DNA of 64,000 bases, taken from NCBI GenBank assembly GCA_905221605.1, contig CAJNDS010000824.1, positions 451,001 through 515,000 on the forward strand. Direction: 5' to 3'. Position 1 is the first letter of the stretch, and each line of letters starts with the position of its first letter. Origin of the DNA: Symbiodinium natans (taxonomy: Eukaryota > Sar > Dinophyceae > Suessiales > Symbiodiniaceae). Positions 1-10,370 of the stretch are shown in pieces. Position numbers and translations under genes: made by a program. A model generated the notes under the pieces. The model saw only the letters and a list, made by a program, of their open reading frames with translations, ran no database searches and was not told the DNA's origin.

Positions 1-354
1 GGATGCGCAGCCGGGATCCCCGTCCATCCTCACCATGCCCAGCAGCAGGGACCAAACAGCCACCAGCTTGACAGGACAGCGGCGAAGGCGAAGTTGCTGA
101 GCTTGGCAAAGCAGGGCCCAAACCCGTCGCAGAAGCCGCGGTTCGCGATCGAGTCGTCGTGGAACTCTGCGACATGGAACGTTGACGTTCCACCGGGTGT
201 GCCCCGTCCGCCGAATCGGATTTTGCACGAGATGCACCTTAAGGTCATGGACTCTTTCCGCAAGGACGTCGAGTTGGCCCCAGGCGTCTTCAGTGACATC
301 GTCACCTCCCGGCGGCAGACGAGTGAAGACCAGGTGGTAGCTGCTCAGTTTTAG
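1..354 (+). CDS. Small MGCAAG-type protein, copy 1 (5' end outside window)
   Basis: The window opens at the second codon of a frame that, by comparison with the copy at 2541-2885, starts Met-Gly-Cys-Ala-Ala-Gly. The frame is open to TAG at 352-354 (about 118 residues). Gly2 followed by Cys3 is the pattern of an N-myristoylated, possibly palmitoylated membrane-anchored protein; that is inference from the motif. The body is rich in Gln, Lys and Pro, ends in Ser/Arg/Asp residues, and matches no family I recognise. The two copies agree to near position 330, then diverge: this copy runs on through a CAG followed by GTGGTA, which may be a splice donor, so the last residues may be intronic. A reverse-strand frame overlaps, but the + frame has the myristoylation-type start. 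Confidence 0.45.
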   Translation, partial: GCAAGIPVHPHHAQQQGPNSHQLDRTAAKAKLLSLAKQGPNPSQKPRFAIESSWNSATWNVDVPPGVPRPPNRILHEMHLKVMDSFRKDVELAPGVFSDIVTSRRQTSEDQVVAAQF

Positions 355-483
355 TGCCGCTGATGCATAGCACTGATCTCAACTCCCCCAAGGGTCCATA
401 CAAATAAAGTCAACGGGTATGCTCCAACTTTATGGTGCCTATATTGCGACTTTGGGGCCCGAGCAAAAAGTCTTGATAGACAG

Positions 484-700
484 ATGACGGCGCTAGATAT
501 ATGTATGGACCCATTGGTAATACTCACAGACAGGGTGTCGCAGGCCTCGAACATGTGTTTTGGTTTTGCTTTCTTGGCGAACTCTGGTAATCTTTTGTAT
601 TGCGACATGGCCCACGCACCTTTTTTGTTGACTCTGCTGCGCCGAGCCAACTTGCCTCTGAGTGGTGAGGTCCCAGTGTGGGTCTTTCTGCAAACAGGGC
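484..700 (+). other. Conserved block of the duplication, copy 1 (possible exon)
   Basis: This block is about 75 percent identical to 3096-3275. In the + frame both copies read a Asp-Pro-Leu-Val start and share the core GFAFLAN...NLLYC; they differ by one indel of whole codons (three residues, Met-Cys-Phe, present here) and several conservative changes such as Asp/Glu and Ile/Met. The complementary strand is also open, and shares QYKRL...EFAKKAKP. Coding is likely; the strand is not settled. It may be a downstream exon of the MGCAAG frame. Confidence 0.35.
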
Positions 701-1019
701 TACCCTTGACATGCCACGAACATTCTCTGGTTCCTTGTTATGGGAACCACCGAACGGGGTATCACCACTTGGGACAGACCCGTTCAGACCTTTCAGTTTT
801 CCTCGGATAGAGAGCATTTTCTTCGTTTTTGTGGCCACGCCGACTCCGAAGACCATGTCCCCTCCGCTATGGCCCGAAGCCCTAACAGCTCCACCCCCCA
901 CCCACCCCCAACTGCCCTTCCCCGCCTGCTCCGCCCACCCATCCAACTACCCGTACTAGGTACCTATATTTCTTGCAAATTTGAATCATTCTCCAAGCCT
1001 TACGGCCTGGTTATATACA

Positions 1020-1135
1020 AGAATGAATCAATATAAATAGAAATATAAATAGAAATATAGATATAAATGTAAATGTAAATATTATATATATATATATACA
1101 TATGTATATCTATTTCTATATATATATATATATAT
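1020..1135. repeat. AT-rich microsatellite
   Basis: Runs of ATAAAT/GTAAAT pass into a long TA-dinucleotide tract. An equivalent shorter TA tract sits at the matching place in the second duplication unit (3058-3105). Confidence 0.8.
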
Positions 1136-1709
1136 GGGACGTTCTATGTTTTCCCTTGTTGAGAGGATCATGTTCAGGAATATATTTCAGAGGGTTTGAA
1201 GGGCCATCCTAGAGTAGTATGGTTCAGGGTTCAGGGTGATTCTCTGCTGCCCGATGGCTACTACTAGTGCTAGTCAGAAGTAACAAGAACACAGAACATA
1301 GCTGGTCTCCTGCGACTCGGCATGGTCACCACCCCATCAAGGATAGCGTCAAACACGTGCATCTCTGGGGTGAGCCTGTACATTTATTCTTGCGCCAGCC
1401 TGACATGTATACAGCGCAGCCACCCTGCTGTACATCCCATTCTTCCTGCTGGATGTGGGTTTCAGGCTTAGGGTTAGGGGTAGGAGTGCTGAAGCAACGT
1501 GATTTGGTGCATTGTGCCCCGCTGACCTAGCTCATCTCACATTTCTTCGATGTTGTATTTCAGAAGTGTTCGCAGTCTAAGTTCATGCTAGATGTGTGCC
1601 ACATTGCTTCCTCTCTTGGAATGAAGATCCTGGTACAACTCCAGAGCGAGGTTTCGAAGCATGTGCTGATTTGAAGTGTCACGTAAGCCTGAGTCCTGCC
1701 ATGCACATA

Positions 1710-1915
1710 GACGAGATCCGGCATTTCCCGCTAATTTTGCATGCGCCCGTGCGACAATGCCACGCGTCGTGCTGTGGTGCTCTGTGTCAGCACAGTCAGA
1801 GGAAGGTCGCAACGACTTGATGTGAAATCTGGAACGAATGGCTGGCGGCGGCGTGCAGTAGATGGTCCAGATAGTCGTGAGCCGCTTCCGCACTGAGGTG
1901 CTCATGCCTTACGCA
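1710..1915. repeat. Three-copy dispersed segment, copy 1
   Basis: A segment with the shared words GCGCCCG...CGACAATGC, GTCGTGC and GGCTGGCGG...GGTCCAGATAG recurs at 4190-4335 and 4555-4775. Copies 1 and 3 are closest. No conserved reading frame is obvious. Confidence 0.7.
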
Positions 1916-1985
1916 GCTAGAACAGCGAATCATGTAACATGGAAGACATGCAGTGCTCCAGGCTTTTGGCATTTGTCAAAAGCAG

Positions 1986-2022
1986 CCCTAAACCCTGAAC
2001 CCTAAACCCTAAACCCTAAACA
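1986..2022 (+). repeat. Short CCCTAAA tract
   Basis: About five heptamers, two of them slightly degenerate. It lies inside duplication unit 1 and has no clear counterpart in unit 2, so it probably arose after the duplication or was lost from unit 2. Confidence 0.8.
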
Positions 2023-2159
2023 GTCTGCCGGGTCCCAAGATACAAAGATGGGCATTTGTGTATTTGCAGGACCGTGACGCCATGACCATCCTTCCATTCA
2101 TTTCACATCCCAACCTGCCAGGATGGAGTCCTGCAATGAGAAACAGGGTGGAGTGTCTA

Positions 2160-2220
2160 GGGTTGAGGCTTGAGGGTTGAGTCATTGAGGGGTTGAGGGG
2201 TTGAGGGGTTGAAGGGTTGG
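2160..2220 (+). repeat. GGGTTGAG minisatellite, end of duplication unit 1
   Basis: Several copies of GGGGTTGA followed by GAAGGGTTG; the same tract is found at 4900-4935 after the same upstream sequence. It marks the right part of both tandem units. Confidence 0.75.
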
Positions 2221-2540
2221 CTTTCTGCGTCTTGTGGGGTGAGTCCCGCGCCGAATTTCCAGACCCCCTGCCTGTGGGTTTTCCAAACTGCCTGCAGCCG
2301 CACTAAAAGCAACTGCACATGCAATGTTTTGGTGTTGCTACCGTACCGACATGTTCCTGTGGCTTTCGGTAGGTCGGTTGCGCTCTCGCTTGTCCCTAAC
2401 AGTGATTGAGATCTTTGGGTAAGTCGGTATGACCTGGGTATGACTTGACTGGTTGCATTGTGACATGGTCTGAGGCTCGGAGCAGCGATGGCCAGCATTC
2501 CTCGTGGAAGCCCAACGCATCGTTGCATCGTTTTGGAGCC

Positions 2541-2885
2541 ATGGGATGCGCAGCCGGGATCCCCGTCCATCCTCACATTGCCCAGCAGCAGGGACCAAAC
2601 AGCCACCAGCTTGACAGGACAGCGGCGAAGGCGAAGTTGCTGAGCTTGGCAAAGCAGGGCCCAAACCCGTCGCAGAAGCCGCGGTTCGCGATCGAGTCGT
2701 CGTGGGACTCTGCGACGTGGAACGTTGACGTTCCACCGGGTGTGCCCCGTCCGCCGAATCGGATTTTGCACGAGATGCACCTTAAGTTCATGGACTCTTT
2801 CCGCAAGGACGTCGAGGTCGCCCCAAACGTCTTCAGTGACATCGTCACCTCCCGGCGGCAGACGAGTGAGGACAGCAAGGACTAG
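2541..2885 (+). CDS. Small MGCAAG-type protein, copy 2
   Basis: ATG at 2541 opens a frame of 114 codons that stops at TAG 2883-2885. Met-Gly-Cys-Ala-Ala-Gly is a textbook N-myristoylation context with an adjacent Cys. Identity with copy 1 over about 330 bases is about 97 percent, and most differences leave the protein similar (Asn/Asp, Val/Phe, Leu/Val). The frame extends upstream to 2445 without a stop, but the start at 2541 is preferred because the motif begins there and because upstream sequence looks like leader. No family recognised. The C-terminus (from about residue 108) is unlike copy 1, so one or both copies may be spliced near here. Confidence 0.55.
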   Translation: MGCAAGIPVHPHIAQQQGPNSHQLDRTAAKAKLLSLAKQGPNPSQKPRFAIESSWDSATWNVDVPPGVPRPPNRILHEMHLKFMDSFRKDVEVAPNVFSDIVTSRRQTSEDSKD

Positions 2886-3095
2886 GCTGTTCTGCATCTC
2901 AGCCTTCCTTTCGTGGCCTTGTGCCCGGCTGAAGCGTAGTGCTGAGGATCTCAATTCCCCAAGGGTCCATGTCGTTGAGATCAATAGATACACTTGGGCT
3001 TGTTTCTAAACTGTCATTTTGGAACCTATAAGCATTTACAAAAACAATCAACACATGTGTATATATATATATATATGTATTAGTATACACGTATA

Positions 3096-3275
3096 TACGT
3101 ATATGGATCCTTTGGTAATGTGCACGGAAAGGGCGTCGCGGGCCTCGAATGGTTTTGCTTTCTTGGCGAACTGCGATAATCTTTTGTATTGTGAAGTGGC
3201 CCAAGTACCTTTTCGTTGGCTCGGATGTGCCTTGCCTGTGAGTGGCGAGGCGCCATTTTCCATGTGTTTAAACCA
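3096..3275 (+). other. Conserved block of the duplication, copy 2 (possible exon)
   Basis: Counterpart of 484-700 with the same GFAFLAN...NLLYC core in the + frame; lacks the three-residue insertion. In the + frame, differences fall largely at third codon positions or give conservative changes, which suggests selection on a protein, though the opposite strand is also open. Confidence 0.35.
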
Positions 3276-3399
3276 GAAGAATTTGGGTATTTCCTCGAGT
3301 AGCTACACCTGATACACTTCCAAAAAGCGATAAACACCTTGCTAACTGGGAACCACCCAAAGGGACTCCCAATTTTTTGAAACGCACAGTTTAGACCTT

Positions 3400-3528
3400 G
3401 AGATGTTCCCCCCTTAGACTAACAGTGCTGAATAGGGATCATGTTCTTACAATAATCCCTATTAAGGACTCTAAAGCCTAACTCCTAAACCCTAAAATCC
3501 TCTGTTAGTTTAAGGAGGAACATCCCAG
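3400..3528. repeat. Introner-like element, family B (B1)
   Basis: Starts GAGATGTTCCCCCCTTAGACTAAC and ends with the complementary GTTAG...GGAGGAACATCCCAG; the inner part is AATAGGGAT...ATCCCTATTAAGG, plus a CCCTAAA-like tract inserted on the right side. Confidence 0.75.
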
Positions 3529-4057
3529 TTTTGACCTTCTTCAAAATTAGTCTTGGATGAAGAGACTGTTCTCGATGCTGGGGCCAGTTCGAGTCCGAGG
3601 ACCATGCACGTTAGGGTTTAGGGTATAGGGGTAGTTTCATATTTCCCCCTTAAGAGGGTCGTGTGTTGTGAGTAGTTTTCAGAGGGTGTTTAAGGGCCAC
3701 CCTAGCCAACCAGACCGAAAAGTTCAAGCCACGCTATGGCTTCAAGGATGACTCACGGTTTAGGGTTTAGGGTTTAGGGAAGTTTAGGGTTTAGGGTTTA
3801 GGGTTTAGGCTTCAGCTAGAGCCCACGCCACTCCCCCTCCCCCACACTACCTCGTGATAGCAACTTCTAGAATTCCCATATTTTCCATGGTGTTAAGATA
3901 CTACCAAAGCACCCGTTAGACTTGCGTGGGCCCCACTCGAGAGTTGAGTTGGTGGATTCCCCTAAACCCCAAACCCGATGTAACAAGAACACTCGGTACT
4001 GGTCTTGCTGCTATTTCCTGCGACTCGACACGGACACCCCGATCGAAATTCTTGTAA

Positions 4058-4087
4058 GGCGCGCGCGCGCGCGTGCGGGCGCGCGCA
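4058..4087. repeat. Alternating CG tract (Z-DNA-prone)
   Basis: About 30 bases of nearly pure alternating GC, within duplication unit 2. A similar tract lies at 42547-42588. Confidence 0.8.
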
Positions 4088-4189
4088 TCTCTCGGTGAAC
4101 CTTTTTCATCAACGGATGCATCGGCCTGACATGCAGCGCTACCCCAGCAATCCACAGGTTGAACGTCCGGCATTGGCTGCTGAATCTTG

Positions 4190-4335
4190 GTTTCGCTGGC
4201 AACACGCGCCCGCTCGACAATGCTAAGTGTCGTGCCCTGGTGCCCTGTGCCAGCACGGTCAGAACATGCCGGAGGGATTGAATGTGAGATCCGCAATGAA
4301 TGGCTGGTGGGGTGCCGTAGATGGTCCTTTCTTCA
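4190..4335. repeat. Three-copy dispersed segment, copy 2
   Basis: Diverged relative of 1710-1915 and 4555-4775, recognisable from the GCGCCCG...GACAATGC start and the GGCTGG...TAGATGGTCC end. It lies directly before introner-like element C1. Confidence 0.65.
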
Positions 4336-4354
4336 AGTGGTACAACCCAAAAGT

Positions 4355-4470
4355 CGGGTTTACGAAAATAAGGGGCCCCTGATACAGTCCCCAAGTGTGT
4401 GCGATTCCCTTATAGTACGGACCCCAATAAGGTACCCCCCCCCCCCCACCCCCAATATCGTAAACCCCGA
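4355..4470. repeat. Introner-like element, family C (C1)
   Basis: Left end GGGTTTACGAAAATAAGGGG, right end CCAATATCGTAAACCCC: an imperfect inverted repeat around a core with GGACCCCAATAAGGTACC. A poly-C run has expanded in the right arm. Confidence 0.75.
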
Positions 4471-4554
4471 AGTGAGTCTGAAGTGTGAGTCTTCGAGTTG
4501 CATGTGTTGATTTGCTGCGTTCAAGTCAGAGTCCCTGCCATTCGCTGCAACTTT

Positions 4555-4775
4555 TTGATTTCTGGCAACTGATGCGCCCGGCGACACTGCTAAGCGTCGT
4601 GCTGTGCTGGTCCGTGCCAGCACAGTGAGAACATGTCGCAACGACGTGATGTGAGATATGGAACGAAGGGCTGGCGGTGTGCAGTAGTTGGTCCAGATAG
4701 TGATAGTGATAGTGGTGAGGCGCTTCCCTGCCGAAACGCTCAGTTCACAGCTAGAATAGCGAATGGTGGCAATGT
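4555..4775. repeat. Three-copy dispersed segment, copy 3
   Basis: Closest to copy 1, including GGTCCAGATAG followed here by a GATAGT triplication. Lies about 2.8 kb from copy 1, consistent with the tandem duplication plus one local extra copy (copy 2). Confidence 0.7.
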
Positions 4776-4944
4776 TGAAGACATGCAGGGCTTGAAGCCT
4801 GAAGTACTTGTGAAAGCAATCAGGATTGTGCCGCCATGACCATCCTTCCATTCATCTCGCTTCAGACCCTGCTAGGATGGAGTCCTGCAATGAGAAACAG
4901 GGTTGAGGGGTTGAGGGGTTGAAGGGTTGACGGCTTCCTGTCTT

Positions 4945-5830
4945 GCGGGGGAGTGCCCCCCGGGTCAAACCCTGCAAGCCCTATCCTCAGGCCCAGATGC
5001 CCCGACAGCCTTAGGGGGGGGCGGGGAGGTGGGGGTTGGTTGTTCTATTTGGGGTCCTCATGAGATGATGATTAAGTCTCCTACATGTAGGGTCCCCCAG
5101 CAACGTGTCTTGTGTAAGCGCGGGCTTCCCTTAGAACTGGGTTTCCGATGGCTTCATCCCTCCGCCCCAAGTAGAGTGGTCGGTTTGGTCCTTGTCAGCC
5201 TGAGAGCATGGTTGTTCTTCAGAGCCTACCTGAACCCCCAAAGGTATGTCAACAATGAGCCCAAAACCCACACAAGCACCAAAATTTGGCCTACTTTTGG
5301 GGGTTCAGGTCGGGCCTAGGGATGTTTCTGGGTTGCGATGGACCCTGCCGCAAACCCCTCCTGCGCCAAGTCCGGAGAATGTCCTCGTCGCCCACCGTGG
5401 CGGTGCTTCCGCGGCGGGCATCAAGGCAGCATGCCTTCAGCCCAACCCTGAATACCCCCAACTTTCAACTTCAAAACCCTCAAAGCCCCAAATCTCCTGA
5501 ACCCTAAACCCTACGTCCATAGACGAATAGCCTGAACCCTAAGTCCTACATCCCTCGCAAGCCTGGTCTTCCAGTTCTGCGGCAAGTAGAGAACCGAACG
5601 CCCTAAACCCTACACCCAAAAAAGCACCATGCATTAAAGCCCAAAAGCCCTAAATCCCAAACCCTGGGGTTTGAGATTCAAGGTTCTTGGGGACTGAATG
5701 AACCCTGAAAAAGGGGGTTTAGGGTCCATACCTGAATAAGGTTGTAGTATCGGGTAGATGGTTCACATTGTGAGATTTCGGATTTCGGGTTTGGGGTTTG
5801 GGGTTGAGGGCCTGCGCGAACTGTCCTCCG
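4945..5830. other. Intergenic or intronic stretch with scattered heptamers
   Basis: No gene assigned. Contains degenerate CCCTAAA words and one GC-rich patch (about 5335-5430) that is open in two + frames and ends AAG followed by GCAGCA; it could be an exon, but the frame cannot be chosen. Confidence 0.4.
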
Positions 5831-5836
5831 CTTCAG

Positions 5837-5915
5837 GCCGAGTTTGGCTTCAGGAGCTTAGATGCAGGCGCGCCTTCAAAGCCGCAGCACTACCCCTCTT
5901 GGAATCACTGGTTCT
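5837..5915 (+). CDS. Exon candidate, unrecognised gene
   Basis: Starts after CAG with G and is open in frame (begins Ala-Glu-Phe-Gly-Phe-Arg, ends about Trp-Asn-His-Trp-Phe-Ser). It is codon-like and free of heptamers. Family D element D1 follows within 10 bases. No partner exon phase could be tested. Confidence 0.25.
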
Positions 5916-5923
5916 CCGTAGGG

Positions 5924-6003
5924 TATGAGGGAATGAGGTACCCTATATAATCCCTTGAAGGGTAAATACAGGGCCCAAATTCCCTCATTCCCTGCTAAGA
6001 ACC
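5924..6003. repeat. Introner-like element, family D (D1)
   Basis: Family D: left end GAGGGAATGAGGTACCC followed by TATATAATCCC, right end TTCCCTCATTCCCTGCTAAGAACC. The arms GAGGGAAT and ATTCCCTC are complementary. Confidence 0.75.
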
Positions 6004-6541
6004 ATGTCGGGGTTGGATTTTGTAAGCATGACAAGGTCTGGGATTGAGTGGTCTTGAATATGGGCGCCCATCAGGCTGAATCTACAAAGGCGGGGAAATC
6101 TTGCAGCCAGCAGGCCCTTCGGTTCTGGCGTTGGGTGCGGTTTTGGGGTTGTTTTGGGGCAGAAATCAGCACTTCAGGTTTCAAATTGAGTAGTCCTAAA
6201 CCCTAAACCCTAAAATCGGAACCCTAAACCGAGGAGCCCTCCACCCCCAGCCCAGCGAACCTGCCAAGGCCAACACCAGTCAGGGGACGGCAAGGCAAAG
6301 CTAGGGTGCCTTGGCTCAGCCTTCTCGGAAGTGCTTCGGGTTTAGGTCTCAGGGTGGTGTACTTCGGCTTCTTTATGTAGGTTCTAGCTGGGGGTTGTTT
6401 ATGGAGGGCGGAAGGGGAGGGAATATTTGGGGTGAGAGATCGGGGTCCTAGTTTGCACCGGCTGCAGGTTTGGTCTGTGCAGAGAAGCCACACCCTGAAC
6501 TATACCCCCCGAAGCCCGATAGCCTAGACAACCCACGCAAG

Positions 6542-6800
6542 CTCCCAAAAATCTATATCCTCAAAACCCTAAGCCCCAAACCCCAAACCCTAAACCCCAA
6601 ACCCTAAACCCTAAATAATAGACCCGAAACTCATGAAAGCCCAGGTTTCGAGGTTTCAGCCTGCAGCGTGCCGCTGCTGCGGCTTCAGCTGCTAAGGTGC
6701 CCAGGGGTAGAGGAGTGGGTTTAGGGTTTAGGGCTAGGGTTTAGGGCTAGGGTTTAGGGTTTCGGGTTTGGGGTTTAGGGTTTCGGGTTTAGGAATTAGG
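6542..6800. repeat. Opposed heptamer tracts around an exon-like patch
   Basis: CCCTAAA/CCCCAAA words at 6560-6616 and TTTAGGG/TTCGGG words at 6717-6800 flank a GC-rich patch (6650-6712) that contains AG/G sites and an Ala-rich + frame. This is the same CCCTAAA-exon-TTTAGGG arrangement seen at proven exons, so a small exon may lie here. Confidence 0.45.
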
Positions 6801-7984
6801 GTTGAGGGTTGGGAGTAAGGTTTAGGCTTTGGAGGCTCAATCTGTAGGACTCCTGGGCTTATTTAGGTACCCAAACCTTTTATCCCTAAATCCTCAACAC
6901 CACAGGACTTAGAACGCCATCGAAATCCTAGGCTTTGGGAAAGACCTCTACTTCCTAATCCCTGGAGACTGCACCCTACAAAGCTTTACTGTTGCTGCAG
7001 TGAATGGGAAGGTGGAAACATCTGCGAGAATGTCAAAGTGGCTGTTATGAGTAGGGGCCCGAAATGGGTAGGTTCCTAGCATCATCAGATTCCGATCGTG
7101 AAGAGGTTCAGAGTCAAGGGACTACAGGAGGGACCTTACAAGGGACCTCGGGGGTTATTTAGGGGCTACTTACGTATATAGGGGCTATACAAAGTATAAT
7201 TTAGGGGAGTAAGTTTTAGATTAGTCACTGCTGGGCCGAGAAAGGGCAGATGTTCGGGCCCATCATCTACACAATCCAAAGCAACACAGGAGCATAAACG
7301 ATTACCGGAGACATGCCTGCAACACCAACCCCCATGCTTCATGATCCTATGAACTGCCCAATCGTTGGTGGTTTCGAGGGTTTTGGGGTTGGAGGCCTCA
7401 TGTCGATTGCCACCGCCCGCATGCCACGCACTCCACCAACCCGTAGCTGTTGCTGCAAGGCCAACAGCCTCCTTGTGCTGGAAGAAGGCAGCCGGAAGCC
7501 CTAAGACCCTCAACCTACCCTAGACCCTCAAACCCTAAAGCCTGAACTCAAGACCCTACATGATGACAACCCACCAAAAGCTTGAAAACTACAAAGGCCC
7601 GCAGCCCCCTTAAAAGCCCCGTCAGCCCCTCGAGCCTTACGTGTTGCAGGCTGACCCACTCCTTAGGGCGACTCTGAACGGATCTCGGGGAATCAGGCTG
7701 TTCCTTCCCCCCAGCAGCCTAAAAACTCCCAGAATCCACACCAAGCAAGCCCTGAAAACACTGTCACTCAAACTCTATACGCCCCAGCTACACCCTAAAA
7801 ACTTAGATGAGCACCCTAAGCGTCCGATAGCCAAACTTAGTTCAAAGACGTCCCGCCAATTTGCAAGCATAATTCAGACAACAAGAATACCAACAAAAGC
7901 AAGTGCGTAGTAGCAAGAGTCTTTACAGCAACAATGCTCATGCCAATTGCGAGCATAACATAACCATAAACCTCCTGAAATTTT

Positions 7985-8099
7985 TGGGGTTTACGAAAGT
8001 CGGGGACCCCCTAAACTAAACCCCCGCCAAAATAGTAGGATGCCCTCATACTAGCAAGAAGGACCCCATTAAGGTATCCCCAATTTCGGAAACCCCCCC
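7985..8099. repeat. Introner-like element, family C (C2)
   Basis: Left end GGGTTTACGAAAGTCGGGGACCCCC, right end GGTATCCCCAATTTCGGAAACCCCCC... read here as two complementary arms. It ends 14 bases before the acceptor of the exon at 8113, so it lies at the very 3' end of that intron. Confidence 0.8.
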
Positions 8100-8112
8100 A
8101 TTTGCCGTGCAG

Positions 8113-8195
8113 GCCAGCGCTTCTCACCGGACTTGCTCATCTACCAGAGCCAGCTCCTGCTAGCCTTGCAGCGCGCCTTGGCGGTCAAGCTCTTG
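8113..8195 (+). CDS. Exon, unrecognised gene
   Basis: Acceptor GTGCAG/GC, then 27 codons with no stop, ending Lys-Leu-Leu at a donor formed by GTTTAGGG, the first unit of a heptamer array. The peptide reads FSPDLLIYQSQLLLALQRAL-like: hydrophobic and helical, vaguely like the Pro-Asp-Leu-hydrophobic stretch of glycosyltransferases, but that resemblance is too short to name it. Clear coding character and textbook flanks make the exon itself credible. Confidence 0.55.
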
Positions 8196-8768
8196 GTTTA
8201 GGGTTTGGGGTTTGGGGTTTAGGGTTTAGGGTTTCACATGAACCCCAGCCTAGATCCTTATGATGTAAGCTTCAGGATTTCAAGCATTCAGGGTTTCGGG
8301 GGGTTGCGGGGCTCCTGTCCACGGTGTCGTGCATGGGGGGACGCCTTTGGTGGGTTCAATCCCTGGGGATGTGGGTTCACGAGCCCGAAGCACGAGATCG
8401 GGAGATCCGGTTCTGCCCCGCGAAGTAATATAGGGGCCATAACAATTAGCATAGGGTTTTGTGGGGTCATTATGGTAAAGTTACAAAGGGACCATAAGGG
8501 AACATGATTAGCAACTGTTCCGACCCCTAGATTTCCCACAGCTCGACAACGTGGCCTTGCTTTTGGGTTGGGGGAGGTACTTCGGGTGGAGGTTGGCGTA
8601 GGATCTCAGAGTGACTCAGGTGATCCGACGCTGTGGTGCGCCAGCGCATGGAATGAGAACTCGCGCCGGCCTGAACACCGCCAGTGGAGCACTCAACCTC
8701 CGGGTCCCGAGCCCCCAATGTTAGGTTCTAAGAATGATCGGACGGGTGAACATGCCCAGGACAGGGTG

Positions 8769-8920
8769 GCCCTAAACCCTAAGCCCTAAGCCCTAAACCC
8801 TAAGCCCTAAGCCCTAAACCCTAAACCCTAAACCCTAAGCCCTAAGCCCTAAGCCCTAAGCCCTAAGCCCTAAGCCCTAAGCCCTAAGCCCTAAGCCCTA
8901 AGCCCTAAACCCTAAACCTG
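8769..8920 (+). repeat. Homogenised CCCTAAG array
   Basis: About 20 heptamers, most CCCTAAG and some CCCTAAA. The G variant is dominant here though CCCTAAA dominates elsewhere, so this array has been homogenised locally. Confidence 0.9.
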
Positions 8921-9226
8921 AACCCAGGAACGACCCTAACGTCTTGACAGAAAGGGCCGCGTCTCCAGTAGCTGCCCTTACAGTATATAAGCCCTCAACT
9001 TCATCCCTCGCCCCCAAAAAGCCCCTATGTCCCGATCAAGCCCTCAACACCTGTAGCCCCCCCCCCCCCCAGACCCTAAACCCCCGATCACACACCCTCA
9101 GCCCCAAAACAGTGAAAGAGCTTGAGCCCTGAACCCCAAACCCCTAAGACCTAAGCCCTAAACCCCAAGCCCTAAGCCCTAAACCCTAAACCCTAAACCC
9201 TAAACCCCAATTTTGGGGACTCTGAG

Positions 9227-9280
9227 GCTGGCCCCCTATGCAGCAGATGCCACGGTCGTCCTCCGCCGAACCCTCGGGGA
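9227..9280 (+). CDS. Exon candidate, unrecognised gene
   Basis: CTGAG/G acceptor just after a CCCTAAA array; frame begins Leu-Ala-Pro-Tyr-Ala-Ala-Asp and runs to Arg-Arg-Thr-Leu-Gly before a GATGAT (GA-type) donor. A TTTAGGG array follows at 9313. The alternative frame (Gln-Met-Pro-Arg...) is also open, so the frame is uncertain. Confidence 0.35.
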
Positions 9281-10154
9281 TGATCGCGTTTGCTCCACCT
9301 GGAGATGCCATTGGGGTTTAGGGTTTAGGGTTTAGGGTTTAGGGTGTACTCTTCTGGACTGCGGTGCCCCAAATAGGGTCGCTTTGGTCACCTAAGAAAT
9401 GCTATAAGTGGACCCTCTGCACCCGTCAACCAAGCCCCCTCGGCTGCAGGCCTGCAGGGTTTTTTGGGTTCAAGGGCTTGGAGGCTTAAGGGCGCTGGGA
9501 ATGAGACAACATCCTGCGGGATCTACTTGGGGTACCTTAGATGCCCTGGAACTGTATTTGCGAATTCCAGCATGAGCAAGGGTCAAGACTATGGGACTTT
9601 ACCTTGGGAGGACATGTGCATGTTGAGGGTTCAAAAACACGGAAAAGCGACCCCCTTTTAGTAACCATATACATCGGACCATCACGTGGGATGCTCTTGC
9701 TGATCGTGTTCTGGGGATCTAGCAGATGTGACTTCAACAGTTTGCTGGCCCGTAGCACAATCCGCTGCAATGCGACGGGCTGCAGCTGGCCCGTAACAAA
9801 AGGCATCCAAAACACCCCGTAAAGTGACGGGGGAACACGGCCCGACATCTAGAGTTTTGAAGGTTGCGGACATCGAGCTATCAACTAAACGTAGCCCTGT
9901 CCATTGTGCGCGTGCTTCAGAGTTTGCACCCGCGGGGTTGTGGAGTTCCGAACCAGACATGGAGCTTCCATCAGCGGATTTCCAGGGGGGAACCCTTAAA
10001 CGGCAACCCTTCTTAACCCTCTTCTGGCTCTCTTCAACAGGGACCTTATTCAGAGGGTCTAGTCTATATCCCAAGGGTCCCCCTAATCCTATCCCCTAGG
10101 ATTGGGCAAAGATGAAATGGGCTCTTAAGATAAGACACCATCAACTCCAGCGGT

Positions 10155-10266
10155 CAATAGGGAGTTGGGGGGGGAAAAAACTGTATCTTCTACCCCCTAT
10201 ATACGACATAACCCTAGAAGGGGTCATGTGGGGATCCAAATTCCCAACTTCCCTCCTAAACACCAG
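10155..10266. repeat. Introner-like element, family D (D2)
   Basis: AATAGGGAGTTGGGG at the left and CCCAACTTCCCTCCTAAACACC at the right; the middle has TACCCCCTATATACGACATA. D3 follows after about 15 bases. Confidence 0.7.
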
Positions 10267-10280
10267 TAAGACCAGCTCTG

Positions 10281-10370
10281 AATAGGGAGTTGGGGTAAAA
10301 ATTGGGTATCTTATACCCCCTGTATGACATAGCCCTACAAATTCCCAGCTTCCCTCCTAAACATCAGTAA
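10281..10370. repeat. Introner-like element, family D (D3)
   Basis: Second, tandem copy after D2, with the same AATAGGGAGTTGGGG start and CCCAGCTTCCCTCCTAAACATC end; shorter in the middle. The pair is the only tandem introner arrangement of full copies seen here. Confidence 0.7.

Noticed and set aside
2157-2993. 278-residue reverse-strand protein across the MGCAAG copy
   Set aside because: Antisense shadow of the better conserved + strand frame and of a GGGTTGAG minisatellite at its end.
3580-3605. tRNA T-arm-like word GTTCGAGTCC
   Set aside because: No matching acceptor stem, anticodon arm or D-arm upstream. The similar GGTTCGAACCC at 62213 fails the same test.
8769-8920. CRISPR-like array
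   Set aside because: The units are contiguous heptamers without spacers, and the organism is a eukaryote.
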